This document shows positions 1-8,067 of a stretch of 64,000 bases of DNA, in pieces. The position numbers were made by a program, and so were the translations under genes. The stretch is from positions 1-64,000 of the forward strand of contig DASSTS010000049.1 in assembly GCA_035707805.1 (NCBI GenBank), in the 5' to 3' direction. Under the pieces are notes generated by a model. That model saw nothing but the letters and a program-made list of their open reading frames with translations, had not been told where the DNA came from and ran no database searches. The DNA comes from Castellaniella sp035707805. Its GTDB lineage: Bacteria > Pseudomonadota > Gammaproteobacteria > Burkholderiales > Burkholderiaceae_B. The stretch's first letter is position 1, and each line of letters opens with the position of its first letter.

Positions 1-2819
1 GGCGCTTCCGCAAGGCCGGCCTGGGCAAGGACGTGACCGACAAGTTCCTGGCCGGCCTGCCGGGCGTGCAGAAAGAAGGCTGCGACGGACTGATCACGGC
101 CGCGCGCTGGATCCTGCACCGCATGCCCACGCACACGCGCACGGTCTGCATGGAATTTTTCGGCCAGGCCCGCCACGCCGTGCCGTCCATCGTCGAAGTC
201 AAGCACTACCTGGATACCGACGGCCGGGCCGCCGGCGCCATCCTGGCCGGCCTGGAACACCTGGACGAGCGCTATCTGCGGGCCGTGGGCTACGCCACCA
301 AGAGCAAGCGCAGCGGCCTGCCCAAGATGGTCCTGATCGGCGACATCGTCGGCGACGACCCGGATGCCGTGGCCAAGGCCGCCTCTGAAGTCGTGCGCCT
401 GGCCAACGGCCGCTCGGGCGAAGGCTTCGTGGCCGTCAGCGCCGAGGCCCGCAAGAAGTTCTGGGCGGACCGCTCCCGCACCGCCGCCATCGCGCGCCAC
501 ACCAACGCCTTCAAGATCAACGAAGACGTGGTCATCCCGCTGCGCCGCATGGGCGAATACACCGAAGAGATCGAGCGCATCAACATCGAACTCTCCACCG
601 ACAACAAGCTGCGCCTGACGCGCGAGCTGGAAGACTTCCTCAAGGGCGACCTGCCCGTGGGCAAGATCGAGGACCCGGACGACGCCGAGCACACCCGCGA
701 GGAAATCCTGGAGGCCCGCCGTCACGACGCCCTGCAGGTGGTGCAGGACGTGCGCCGCCGCTGGCAATGGCTGCTGGACAACCTGGACACGCCGCTGGCC
801 GGCAGCCAGGACGCGCTGGCCGAGCTGGGCGTGCCCCTGGAGCCCGCCGCCGTCGCCGAACGCCTGCAGGCCCAGCCCGAAGCCACCATCTTCCAGCTTC
901 TGCAGGACCACACCATCCGCACCTCGTGGAAGACGGAGATCCGCGAACGGCTGGAGCACATCTTCCCCGGCGCGGACTGCGCCGCCGTCCTGACCGAACT
1001 GCAGGCCATCCACGACCGCGTGCTCAAGAGCCGCGTCTTCGTGGCCCTGCACATGCACGCAGGCGACGGCAACGTGCACACCAACATCCCGGTCAACTCC
1101 GACGACTACGGCATGCTGCAGCAGGCCAACGTCACCGTGGCGCGCATCATGCAGATCGCACGCAACCTGGACGGCGTCATCTCCGGCGAGCACGGCATCG
1201 GCCTGACCAAGTACGAGTTCCTGACCCAGGAAGAGCTGGAGCCCTTCCAGAACTACAAGCGCGAAGTGGACCCCGGCAACCACTTCAACGCCGGCAAGCT
1301 CATGCCCGGCGCCGACCTCAGCCGCGCCTGGACGCCCAGCTTCAACCTGCTGGGCCACGAATCCCTGATCATGCAGCGCAGCGAGATCGGCTCGATCTCC
1401 CACGCCATCAAGGATTGCCTGCGCTGCGGCAAGTGCAAGCCCGTCTGCGCCACCCATGTGCCGCGCGCCAACCTGCTGTACTCGCCCCGCAACAAGATCC
1501 TGGCCACCTCCCTGCTGATCGAAGCCTTCCTGTACGAAGAACAGACCCGGCGCGGCATCAGCCTCAAGCACTGGGAGGAATTCGAGGACGTGGGCGATCA
1601 CTGCACGCTGTGCCACAAGTGCTACAACCCCTGTCCTGTGGACATCGACTTCGGCAACGTCTCGATGGACATGCGCGCCCTGCTGCGGCGCATGGGCAAG
1701 AAATCCTTCAATCCCGGCACGGCGGCGTCCATGTTCTTCCTGAACGCCAAGGATCCGCGCGTCATCAAGGCCACCCGCACCGCCATGATCGACGTGGGTT
1801 ACAAGGCCCAGCGCCTGGCCCACGACCTGCTGGCCCCGGTGGCGAAAAAGCAGCTCGCCCACCCGCCGGCGACCGTGGGCAAGGCGCCCGTGCGCGAGCA
1901 GGTGATCCACTTCATCAACAAGAAGATGCCGGGCGGCCTGCCCAAGCAGACCGCGCGCAAGCTGCTGGACATCGAGGATCCGGACATCGTCCCGATCATC
2001 CGCAACCCGGCCGTCACCGCGCCGGACAGCGAGGCGGTGTTCTATTTCCCGGGCTGCGGGTCCGAGCGCCTGTTCTCGCAGGTGGGCCTGGCCACCCAGG
2101 CGATGCTGTGGCACGTGGGCGTGCAGACGGTGCTGCCGCCGGGCTACCTGTGCTGCGGCTATCCGCAGCGCGGCAACGGCCTGGCCGACAAGGCCGAGCA
2201 GATGGTGACGGACAACCGGGTGCTGTTCCACCGCATGGCGACCACCCTGAACTACCTGGACATCAAAACCGTGGTGGTGAGCTGCGGCACCTGCTACGAC
2301 CAGCTCGAAAGCTATGAGTTCGACAAGATCTTCCCGGGCTGCCGGCTGATCGACATCCACGAATACCTGCTGGAGAAAGGCGTGGACATCGCGGGGGTGC
2401 AGGGGGTCCGCTACATCTACCACGACCCTTGCCACACGCCCATGAAGCAGCAGGACCCGATGAAGACGGTGAAGTCCCTGCTGGGCGAGTCCAACGCGAT
2501 CAAGACCGACCGCTGCTGCGGCGAATCGGGCACCCTGGCGGTGTCCCGCCCCGACGTGTCGACGCAGATCCGCTTTCGCAAGCAGGAGGAACTGGCGAAG
2601 AACACGGCCGCGATCCGCGCCGATGGTTTCGAGGGCGAGGTGAAGATGGTGACTTCCTGTCCGTCCTGTCTGCAGGGGCTGGCGCGCTACGAGCAGGACA
2701 CGGGGCTATCCGCGGACTACATCGTGGTGGAGATGGCCAAGCACCTGCTGGGCGAGAACTGGATGCCGGACTACGTCAAGGCGGCCAACGCGGGCGGGAT
2801 TGAAAGGGTGCTGGTGTAG
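1..2819 (+). CDS. FAD-linked oxidase with 4Fe-4S and CCG domains (DUF3683 family), 5' truncated
   Basis: Large flavin and iron-sulfur oxidoreductase related to D-lactate/glycolate dehydrogenases (GlcD) fused to a GlpC-like electron-transfer module. It is inferred to oxidise a 2-hydroxy acid; the substrate cannot be told from the sequence. The frame is already open at base 3, upstream of the GTG at 33, so the true start lies outside the window. Counting from base 33, the C-terminal FAD-oxidase domain shows HMHAGDGNVH near 340 and GEHGIG near 385. Two ferredoxin-type clusters follow (CLRCGKC near 461, CTLCHKC near 523). Two cysteine-rich CCG domains close the protein (PGCG near 672 with CCGYP and SCGTC; HDPCH near 797 with RCCGESG). 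All cluster cysteines look intact. The gene ends at TAG 2817-2819, and the next gene is on the other strand. Confidence 0.9.
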   Translation, partial: RFRKAGLGKDVTDKFLAGLPGVQKEGCDGLITAARWILHRMPTHTRTVCMEFFGQARHAVPSIVEVKHYLDTDGRAAGAILAGLEHLDERYLRAVGYATKSKRSGLPKMVLIGDIVGDDPDAVAKAASEVVRLANGRSGEGFVAVSAEARKKFWADRSRTAAIARHTNAFKINEDVVIPLRRMGEYTEEIERINIELSTDNKLRLTRELEDFLKGDLPVGKIEDPDDAEHTREEILEARRHDALQVVQDVRRRWQWLLDNLDTPLAGSQDALAELGVPLEPAAVAERLQAQPEATIFQLLQDHTIRTSWKTEIRERLEHIFPGADCAAVLTELQAIHDRVLKSRVFVALHMHAGDGNVHTNIPVNSDDYGMLQQANVTVARIMQIARNLDGVISGEHGIGLTKYEFLTQEELEPFQNYKREVDPGNHFNAGKLMPGADLSRAWTPSFNLLGHESLIMQRSEIGSISHAIKDCLRCGKCKPVCATHVPRANLLYSPRNKILATSLLIEAFLYEEQTRRGISLKHWEEFEDVGDHCTLCHKCYNPCPVDIDFGNVSMDMRALLRRMGKKSFNPGTAASMFFLNAKDPRVIKATRTAMIDVGYKAQRLAHDLLAPVAKKQLAHPPATVGKAPVREQVIHFINKKMPGGLPKQTARKLLDIEDPDIVPIIRNPAVTAPDSEAVFYFPGCGSERLFSQVGLATQAMLWHVGVQTVLPPGYLCCGYPQRGNGLADKAEQMVTDNRVLFHRMATTLNYLDIKTVVVSCGTCYDQLESYEFDKIFPGCRLIDIHEYLLEKGVDIAGVQGVRYIYHDPCHTPMKQQDPMKTVKSLLGESNAIKTDRCCGESGTLAVSRPDVSTQIRFRKQEELAKNTAAIRADGFEGEVKMVTSCPSCLQGLARYEQDTGLSADYIVVEMAKHLLGENWMPDYVKAANAGGIERVLV

Positions 2820-3115
2820 TCGGGGCTGCAGGATCTGGGAGACCGTTCATCGGGGGCGCGGCGTGTCGGACCTGGGACGGCTTTCCGGGGCCTCCCCTGC
2901 TGCGCCGCCCAGTTCGGCGGTCCTCCCTGCGGTCGGACTGCCCGGCCCTTCCTCGTCCAGCCGGGCGGCGGGCGAACTCGCCGCTGCGCGGCTCAGACAC
3001 GCCCGCCGAATTCCCCCGGCTTCCCTTCGGAAGCCGCCGGCGCCTCACACGGGCGGCGCAGCAGGGGAGGCCCCGGAAAGCCTGCGGCGATGCTGATCGG
3101 ACCGCTTGGCCGGAA
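2820..3115. other. Intergenic region with a long inverted-repeat element
   Basis: This 296-bp gap separates the 3' ends of the flavoprotein gene (plus) and apt (minus). I see no convincing gene. Short open frames on both strands are rich in Arg, Pro and Ala and look like GC-bias artefacts. It holds a 204-bp inverted-repeat element and, inside that, a tight hairpin at 3019-3036 (7-bp stem GGCTTCC/GGAAGCC with a 4-base loop). Confidence 0.7.
2879..3082. repeat. 204-bp element with perfect 32-bp terminal inverted repeats
   Basis: Positions 2879-2910 are the exact reverse complement of 3051-3082, 32 of 32 bases. The arms begin GGCTTTCCGGGG and are separated by 140 bp. The match ends abruptly on both sides. 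A weaker inner pair (agttcggcgg at 2911-2920, ccgccgaatt at 3003-3012) extends the symmetry. There is no transposase frame and no clear target-site duplication. It could be a MITE-like element, a dispersed intergenic repeat, or a large structured terminator between two convergent genes. Confidence 0.75.
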
Positions 3116-3670
3116 TCAGGCCTCTTTCCCGGTCTCGAATTCGCAGACGGTGTAGACCGGCAAGCCGGACTCGCGCACGGCCGTGGAGCCGCCCAGGTCG
3201 GGCAAGTCGATGATGGCGGCGGCCTCGGCCACGTTGGCGCCCAGGCGCTGCAGCAGGCGGGAGGCGGCCATCATGGTGCCGCCGGTGGCGATCAGGTCGT
3301 CGATCAGCAGCACCCGCTGGCCCGGGCGCACGGAATCCGTGTGCATCTCGACCGTGGCGTTGCCGTATTCCAGCGCGTATTGTTCCGCCACCGTGCGAAA
3401 GGGCAGCTTGCCCTGCTTGCGCACCGGCACGAAACCCAGGTTCAGTTCGTAGGCCAGGACGGACCCGACGATGAAGCCGCGCGCGTCGATTCCGGCAATC
3501 AGGTCCAGGCGCTGGCGCATGTAGCGGTAGACGAACAGGTCGATCAGCACGCGAAAGGATCGCGGGTCCTGCAGGACCGGGGTGATGTCCCGGAACTGGA
3601 TGCCGGGTTTCGGCCAGTCGGGCACGGTGCGGATCGTGTCGCGGATGTACTGGGCCGGGTCGGTTTGCAT
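3116..3670 (-). CDS. apt: Adenine phosphoribosyltransferase
   Basis: Purine salvage enzyme of the cytoplasm that converts adenine and PRPP to AMP and pyrophosphate. The 184-residue product has the usual length. It carries the PRPP-binding signature VLLIDDLIATGGT in its C-terminal half and the family N-terminus (IRTVPDWPKPGIQFRDITP). The open frame continues far upstream, but the ATG at 3670 (MQTDPAQ) matches the family start and has an AGGA motif about 8 nt before it. The upstream extension is low-complexity shadow of copCD. It lies downstream of the copper genes on the same strand, but a hairpin at 3717-3743 probably separates the transcripts. Confidence 0.96.
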   Translation of the reverse strand: MQTDPAQYIRDTIRTVPDWPKPGIQFRDITPVLQDPRSFRVLIDLFVYRYMRQRLDLIAGIDARGFIVGSVLAYELNLGFVPVRKQGKLPFRTVAEQYALEYGNATVEMHTDSVRPGQRVLLIDDLIATGGTMMAASRLLQRLGANVAEAAAIIDLPDLGGSTAVRESGLPVYTVCEFETGKEA

Positions 3671-3716
3671 GGCATCATCCTGTCGAAGAAAGCGGGGCGG
3701 CCACAGTGTAGCCTGG

Positions 3717-3743
3717 AAATCCGGCCGCCGCGCTGCCGGATTT
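3717..3743 (-). terminator. Hairpin between copCD and apt
   Basis: A perfect 9-bp stem (AAATCCGGC 3717-3725, GCCGGATTT 3735-3743) closes a 9-nt loop. On the minus strand it lies 10 nt after the copCD stop and is followed by a short T run. The plus-strand reading ends in TTTT, so it may act in both directions. Confidence 0.55.
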
Positions 3744-3753
3744 TCAGGATTCC

Positions 3754-5385
3754 TCAGTGCGGATGATCCAACGAATGAGGGTGGCCGGACTGTGCCGGGA
3801 CAGACGCCGTCTGCAGCGTGATCTGGTCGAAATCGTCCACCAGCACGGTCAGCTCGATGCGGCCCTGGCCGGGCGGCAGGACGGGCAGCGAGACGCGCCA
3901 TGAGCCGTCGGGCAGCCGCTGCGCGGGGCGGCGCAGCGGCTCGATGCCCAGGTCGGGGCGGCTGACCGCGACCGTCACGCCCTGCGCCTCGAAGGGCCCG
4001 CCATCGGGCCGCGCCAGCCGGATCGCCCAGCCGCCGGCGACGGGGTCCAGCACGGCGCGTACCCGTCCGTCGGCCAGCACCAGGGCGCCGCCGGCCTGGA
4101 CGGCGCCGGTGCCGGCCCGGGCATCCAGGCTGCGCGGCGGCGGCGTGAAGCGCCACAGGGACACGACGGCCAGGACCGCGACGGCGAGCACGAGTTCCGC
4201 CCGGATGGCGCCACGCAGGCGCCGGATGGCGGGGCCATCGCCAGCCAGCGCCGGGCGGGTCAGGTTCCAGCGGTTATGAGCGGCCAGGGCGAACAGCAGC
4301 GCCACCAGGCACAGCTTGGCCGCCAAGACACGTCCGTAGCCGGTGCGCCAGAGATCATGGAGGTGGTCGAGCTGCAGGAAGGCCAGCACCACGCCGCTGA
4401 GGACCAGCAGCGCCACGACCGGCGCGATCCCGCGCGAGAACCGCGCCAGGGGGCCGGTCGCCCGGGCGCCCAGGGCGCCGCCCGGCCGGGGCGGATGCCG
4501 GCGCAGGGACCGGGCCAGGGGAATCAGCAGGCCGATCCAGGCGATGGCCGTCATGACGTGCAGCACCACGGCCGGCCGCGACAGCCAACGCGGCGGGGCC
4601 GTCCCGGCATGTCCGCTGACCGCCAGCGCGGCGCCCGCCAGCAGCAGGCCGAGCGGTGCGGCCGCCCGGACCACGGGCCGGGCGGCCGCACCGACGGCGA
4701 CCGCGGCGGCCAGCAGCGCCAGGCCGAGCAGGCCCAGCGTCATGGCGTAGGTGCCGCCGATGGCCTGCAGCCACGGTCCCGGCCGCGCCAGCTCGGCCCA
4801 GGGCGCATCTTGCAGGTCCAGGCCCTGCAGCCCCAGCCCCAGGGGCAGCAGGGCGAGTCCCAGGATGATCGGCGGACGCGCCCAGGCCTGTGGCCGGTCC
4901 GCGGCGTCGATGAGGCGGAAGACCGCCGCGCCGACGCCGGCGAACAGGCACAGATAAGCCAGGCACCGGACCAGCCAGATGGCCAGGCTGCGCGAGGGCT
5001 CGCCGGCCTGGGACGCGACCCCGGCGCCCGCCGCGCTGGCCGCGCCCACCGAATAGTCCAGCGTCCCCCCCACGGGATGGCCGTCGGCCGACACGATGCG
5101 CCAGCTGAGCAGATAGGTGCCGCGACCGCCGCCGCTGGCCAAGGGGATGCGGATCTCGTTGCCGCGGTCCGAGACCGGCCCGGTGGGGACCGGCTGCCCT
5201 TGCGGCCCGAAGAGCCGCAGGACCGTCACCCCGACGGGTTCATTGAACCGCAGCACGATCGCGGCGGGCGGACGCTCCAGCACGGCGCCCGGCGCGGGCG
5301 AGGCCGACACCAGCGAGGCGTGGCCCCAGGCGGCCTGCGTCCACAGCAGCAGGCTGCCCGCCAGGACCAGCAGCGCCCGCATCAT
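3754..5385 (-). CDS. CopC-CopD fusion copper transport protein (YcnJ-like)
   Basis: Inner-membrane copper-handling protein of 543 residues. A signal peptide (about 1-21, ending QAAWG) precedes a CopC domain that begins HASLVSASP, so cleavage would expose an N-terminal histidine of the kind CopC proteins use for Cu(II). Residues about 130-430 form a CopD region of roughly eight hydrophobic segments. A soluble C-terminal part of about 110 residues resembles the YtkA-like domain found at the end of YcnJ. The tail is His-rich (GHPHSLDHPH). The first two codons are both ATG (5385, 5382), and the start overlaps the stop of the YcnI-like gene in an ATGA, so the two are translationally coupled. Copper uptake or tolerance is inferred from the family. 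Confidence 0.9.
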   Translation of the reverse strand: MMRALLVLAGSLLLWTQAAWGHASLVSASPAPGAVLERPPAAIVLRFNEPVGVTVLRLFGPQGQPVPTGPVSDRGNEIRIPLASGGGRGTYLLSWRIVSADGHPVGGTLDYSVGAASAAGAGVASQAGEPSRSLAIWLVRCLAYLCLFAGVGAAVFRLIDAADRPQAWARPPIILGLALLPLGLGLQGLDLQDAPWAELARPGPWLQAIGGTYAMTLGLLGLALLAAAVAVGAAARPVVRAAAPLGLLLAGAALAVSGHAGTAPPRWLSRPAVVLHVMTAIAWIGLLIPLARSLRRHPPRPGGALGARATGPLARFSRGIAPVVALLVLSGVVLAFLQLDHLHDLWRTGYGRVLAAKLCLVALLFALAAHNRWNLTRPALAGDGPAIRRLRGAIRAELVLAVAVLAVVSLWRFTPPPRSLDARAGTGAVQAGGALVLADGRVRAVLDPVAGGWAIRLARPDGGPFEAQGVTVAVSRPDLGIEPLRRPAQRLPDGSWRVSLPVLPPGQGRIELTVLVDDFDQITLQTASVPAQSGHPHSLDHPH

Positions 5386-5909
5386 TTGTGGCCGTGGCCC
5401 TGCCCCTTGGCCGGGGCCACCAGGCGGACGCGGGGCGCGGCGTTCTCGGACTCCTCATCGCTGGTGGTATCGATCCAGCGATCGACGCCCTGCTTGCATT
5501 CCTGCACCACCGGAAAATACAGCGTGTCGCCGGCCTTCAGCGACGAGGACAGGAAACCCCGGAACACGAACTCGTCGTAGTAGGCGTCCGGCAGGTCGCC
5601 GCTCCAGCTGATCTCGCGCACGCCTTTGTCCAGCTGGGCACCGTGGAACTGCTGCGGTTTCTCGTAGGCGCCCTGCGTGATGTCGAGCGTCCACCCCGCC
5701 TTGGGCTGGGGCTTGACCCCCAGAACGCCCTCGGGGATCTTGACCCGGATCCGGGTGGTATCCGAGCCCTGGCAGCCATGCGGCACCCGCAGCACGGCCA
5801 TGTAGTAGCTGCCGACGGCGGCTTTGGGAGCCTCCAGGGTGATGTGCGCCTGGGCGGACACGGACAGCAGCAGGGCGGCGCTCGCGCCGGCAAGAAGAGA
5901 CAATTTCAT
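5382..5909 (-). CDS. YcnI-like (DUF1775) periplasmic copper-binding protein
   Basis: Small exported protein of 175 residues. The signal peptide (about 1-21, ending SAQA) precedes mature HITLEAPKAAVG, and an N-terminal histidine is the known copper ligand in YcnI-type DUF1775 domains. Bacillus YcnI has a C-terminal membrane anchor. This one instead ends in a soluble KGQGHGHK tail, so it is probably free in the periplasm. It overlaps copCD by 4 nt. It likely passes copper to the CopC-CopD partner. The ATG at 5909 has AAAGG about 9 nt upstream. Confidence 0.9.
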   Translation of the reverse strand: MKLSLLAGASAALLLSVSAQAHITLEAPKAAVGSYYMAVLRVPHGCQGSDTTRIRVKIPEGVLGVKPQPKAGWTLDITQGAYEKPQQFHGAQLDKGVREISWSGDLPDAYYDEFVFRGFLSSSLKAGDTLYFPVVQECKQGVDRWIDTTSDEESENAAPRVRLVAPAKGQGHGHK

Positions 5910-5972
5910 GGAATCGACCTTTATTCAGTATGAGAGGATGAAACGGCGGCCATCGCGCGCCGATGCGCCCGC

Positions 5973-5998
5973 GCGGGACCGGCCAGCGCGGGTCCCGC
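5973..5998. other. Stem-loop between DUF2946 gene and ycnI-like gene
   Basis: A perfect 8-bp inverted repeat (GCGGGACC 5973-5980, GGTCCCGC 5991-5998) with a 10-nt loop lies in the 109-bp gap between two minus-strand genes. It has no T tract, so it may be a weak terminator, an mRNA processing signal or incidental. Confidence 0.35.
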
Positions 5999-6018
5999 AA
6001 TCAACGGGTCTGGGGCTG

Positions 6019-6429
6019 TCAGACGAGGGGGACGGGCGGCGCCCTGGATCCCAGCGGCGTCCCGCACCGGCGCACGGCCGGCGGGGCCCGCACGGCCTGG
6101 CTGCGGACCAGGATCGCGTCCATGGCCATCGCCGCGATGGCGGGCGCGCTGGACAGCAGGGGCGCGCCGCCCGCATGCTGGGTCACGAGGCAGAACGGGC
6201 AGGGATGGGCGCCCGCGTAGTTCGCGGGATGTCCGTCCGGGACCGGGCCGGCCGGCGCGGACCCATATGCCGCGCACAGGACGAGCGAGGGCAACCCGCC
6301 GGCCGTGGCGCCGGTCAGGTCAGGCATGTACCCCATGGGCACCAGCGAACGCAGCGACAGCGCCAGGCACAGGACCCAGGCCCATGCGAACGCCCGGCCG
6401 CCATCGCGGCGATAAGCCTCGACTCTCAT
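6019..6429 (-). CDS. DUF2946 family protein
   Basis: Protein of 136 residues with one hydrophobic N-terminal segment (about 13-33) and a conserved HPxNYAGAHPCPFC block near residue 67-80. This His/Cys-rich pattern is typical of DUF2946 proteins, which often sit beside copper genes; metal binding is inferred. The open frame extends to 6774, but ATG 6429 is the sensible start because the rest overlaps kdsD antisense and has no family resemblance. It lies upstream of the YcnI-like and CopC-CopD genes on the same strand, so it may be the first gene of the copper module. A TATACT box stands 8 nt before the ATG. Confidence 0.8.
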   Translation of the reverse strand: MRVEAYRRDGGRAFAWAWVLCLALSLRSLVPMGYMPDLTGATAGGLPSLVLCAAYGSAPAGPVPDGHPANYAGAHPCPFCLVTQHAGGAPLLSSAPAIAAMAMDAILVRSQAVRAPPAVRRCGTPLGSRAPPVPLV

Positions 6430-6437
6430 GGGAAGAG

Positions 6438-6443
6438 AGTATA
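6438..6443 (-). promoter_or_regulatory. -10 box for the DUF2946 gene, leaderless spacing
   Basis: On the minus strand TATACT is followed by 8 nt and then the ATG at 6429. A start site would fall at or next to the start codon. No clear -35 hexamer is seen and no strong Shine-Dalgarno is present. Confidence 0.35.
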
Positions 6444-6466
6444 AGCGCGGCGTCCGCGGAGCACAG

Positions 6467-6472
6467 TAAAAT
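6467..6472 (+). promoter_or_regulatory. -10 box for kdsD, leaderless spacing
   Basis: TAAAAT lies 6 nt before the kdsD ATG at 6479. Transcription from it would begin at or beside the start codon. The -35 region is GC-rich and unconvincing. Confidence 0.35.
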
Positions 6473-6478
6473 CCAGGG

Positions 6479-7465
6479 ATGCACAACGAGCCCCAGATCA
6501 CGCCGGACGCGCTGCACCAGAGCGCGGCCCGCACCTTCGACATCGAAATCCAGGCCCTGCAGGCACTGCGGGGCCGCGTGGACGCCCGCTTCGAGCAGGC
6601 GGTGCGCATGATCCTGGACTGCCCGGGCCGCGTGGTCGTGACCGGCATCGGCAAATCCGGCCACATCGCGCGCAAGATCGCCGCCACCCTCGCCTCCACG
6701 GGCACCCCCGCCTTCTTCATGCACGCGGCCGAGGCCATCCACGGCGACCTGGGCATGCTGACCGGCCAGGACATCCTGCTGGCGATCTCCTACTCGGGAT
6801 CCGCACAAGAACTGATCACCATCATCTCGGTGGCCAAGCGCATGGGTACGCGCATCATCGCCATGACGGGTCATCCGGATTCCGAGCTGGCGCGCAGCGC
6901 CGACATCGCCCTGGACGCCGCCGTGGACCAGGAAGCCTGCCCCCTGAACCTCGCCCCGACGGCCAGCACGACAGCGGCGCTGGTGCTGGGCGACGCCATC
7001 GCGGTCGCCTGCCTGGAGGCCCGCGGCTTCAATCGCGAGGACTTCGCCCGATCCCACCCCGGCGGCGCGCTGGGACGGCGCCTGCTGACCTCGGTGGCGG
7101 ACGTCATGCGCAGCGGCCCGGCGCTGCCGCGCGTGTCCCCCGACACCCTGATTCCCGACGCGCTGACCGAAATGTCCTCCAAGGGCATGGGCATGACCAT
7201 CGTCCTCGAGGGAGACCGCCCCGTGGGCATCTTCACGGACGGCGACCTGCGCCGCATGATCGGCCAGCACGGCGACATCCGGGCGCTGCCGGTCTCGGCC
7301 GGCATGAGCCGCCACCCCCGCGCCATCGCCGCCGCCGCCCCCGCCATCGAGGCCGCCAGCATCATGGACGCGCACAAGCTGAACCAGATGCTGGTGCTGG
7401 ATGCCGACGGGCTATTATTGGGAGCCTTGCACATGCACGATCTTCTTGCCGCTAAGGTCATCTGA
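6479..7465 (+). CDS. kdsD: D-arabinose 5-phosphate isomerase
   Basis: Cytoplasmic enzyme that interconverts ribulose 5-phosphate and arabinose 5-phosphate, the first committed step to Kdo for lipopolysaccharide. The 328-residue product has an N-terminal SIS domain (GIGKSGHIARK near 57; SYSGSAQEL near 105) followed by two CBS domains, the family architecture and length. It opens a tightly coupled run of Kdo and LPS-export genes. Its stop shares a base with the kdsC start (TGATG). It is divergent from the DUF2946 gene across about 50 bp. Confidence 0.96.
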   Translation: MHNEPQITPDALHQSAARTFDIEIQALQALRGRVDARFEQAVRMILDCPGRVVVTGIGKSGHIARKIAATLASTGTPAFFMHAAEAIHGDLGMLTGQDILLAISYSGSAQELITIISVAKRMGTRIIAMTGHPDSELARSADIALDAAVDQEACPLNLAPTASTTAALVLGDAIAVACLEARGFNREDFARSHPGGALGRRLLTSVADVMRSGPALPRVSPDTLIPDALTEMSSKGMGMTIVLEGDRPVGIFTDGDLRRMIGQHGDIRALPVSAGMSRHPRAIAAAAPAIEAASIMDAHKLNQMLVLDADGLLLGALHMHDLLAAKVI

Positions 7466-8067
7466 TGAACGAACTGCCCGGTTTCTCCCACCCCGCCGAA
7501 GCCCAGATCCTGGCCCGCACGGCCCCGGAGATCCGCGAGCGCGCGCGCGCCGTGCGCCTGATGATCTTCGACGTGGACGGCATCCTGACCGACGGCAGCC
7601 TGTGGTACGGCGAGCACGGCGAGACCATCAAGCCCTTCAACGCCCTGGACGGCCACGGGCTGCGCCTGCTGCGCGAACAAGGCATCCGCGTGGCCTGGGT
7701 CAGCGGCCGCAAGAGCGCCGTGACGGCCCGCCGCGCCGCCGAGCTCGGCATCTCCCCCGCCCTGCAGGGGGTGCGCGACAAGATCACCACCGTGGAAGAC
7801 CTGGCCCGCGAGGCCGGCCTGGCGCTGGATTCCGTCGGCTACATGGGCGACGACATCATCGACATGCCCGTTCTGCAGCGCGTGGGCTTTGCCGCCAGCG
7901 TCCCCAACGCGCCGTTCTACGTCAGCCAGGCCGCCCACTGGGTCTCGGGCCTGCCTGGCGGTCGCGGCGCCGTGCGCGAATGCTGCGACCTGATCCTGGC
8001 CGCCCAGGGCCGCCTGGGCGCCTGCTTCACGGCCTCCCTGTCCGCCCTGGGCGGGGCCATCCAATGA
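7465..8067 (+). CDS. kdsC: Kdo 8-phosphate phosphatase (HAD family)
   Basis: Hydrolyses 3-deoxy-D-manno-octulosonate 8-phosphate to Kdo and phosphate. The 200-residue protein has the C0-type HAD layout: IFDVDGILTDG near residue 33 carries the nucleophile and acid/base aspartates, VSGRKS near 75 is motif II, and GYMGDDIIDMPVL near 128 is motif IV. It is translationally coupled to kdsD (TGATG) and to lptC (ATGA overlap at 8064-8067). The order kdsD-kdsC-lptC matches the conserved proteobacterial LPS locus. Confidence 0.96.
   Translation: MNELPGFSHPAEAQILARTAPEIRERARAVRLMIFDVDGILTDGSLWYGEHGETIKPFNALDGHGLRLLREQGIRVAWVSGRKSAVTARRAAELGISPALQGVRDKITTVEDLAREAGLALDSVGYMGDDIIDMPVLQRVGFAASVPNAPFYVSQAAHWVSGLPGGRGAVRECCDLILAAQGRLGACFTASLSALGGAIQ

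Noticed and set aside
33..35. GTG as the start of the first gene
   Set aside because: The frame is open and protein-like from base 3, and the FAD domain is incomplete, so the gene begins outside the window.
2800..3096. Short open frames on both strands in the intergenic repeat region
   Set aside because: They cross the inverted repeat, have biased composition and show no ribosome site or similarity.
3671..4156. N-terminal extension of apt
   Set aside because: The added residues are Arg/Gly/Ala-rich and lie opposite copCD coding phase; apt proteins start at MQTDPAQ here.
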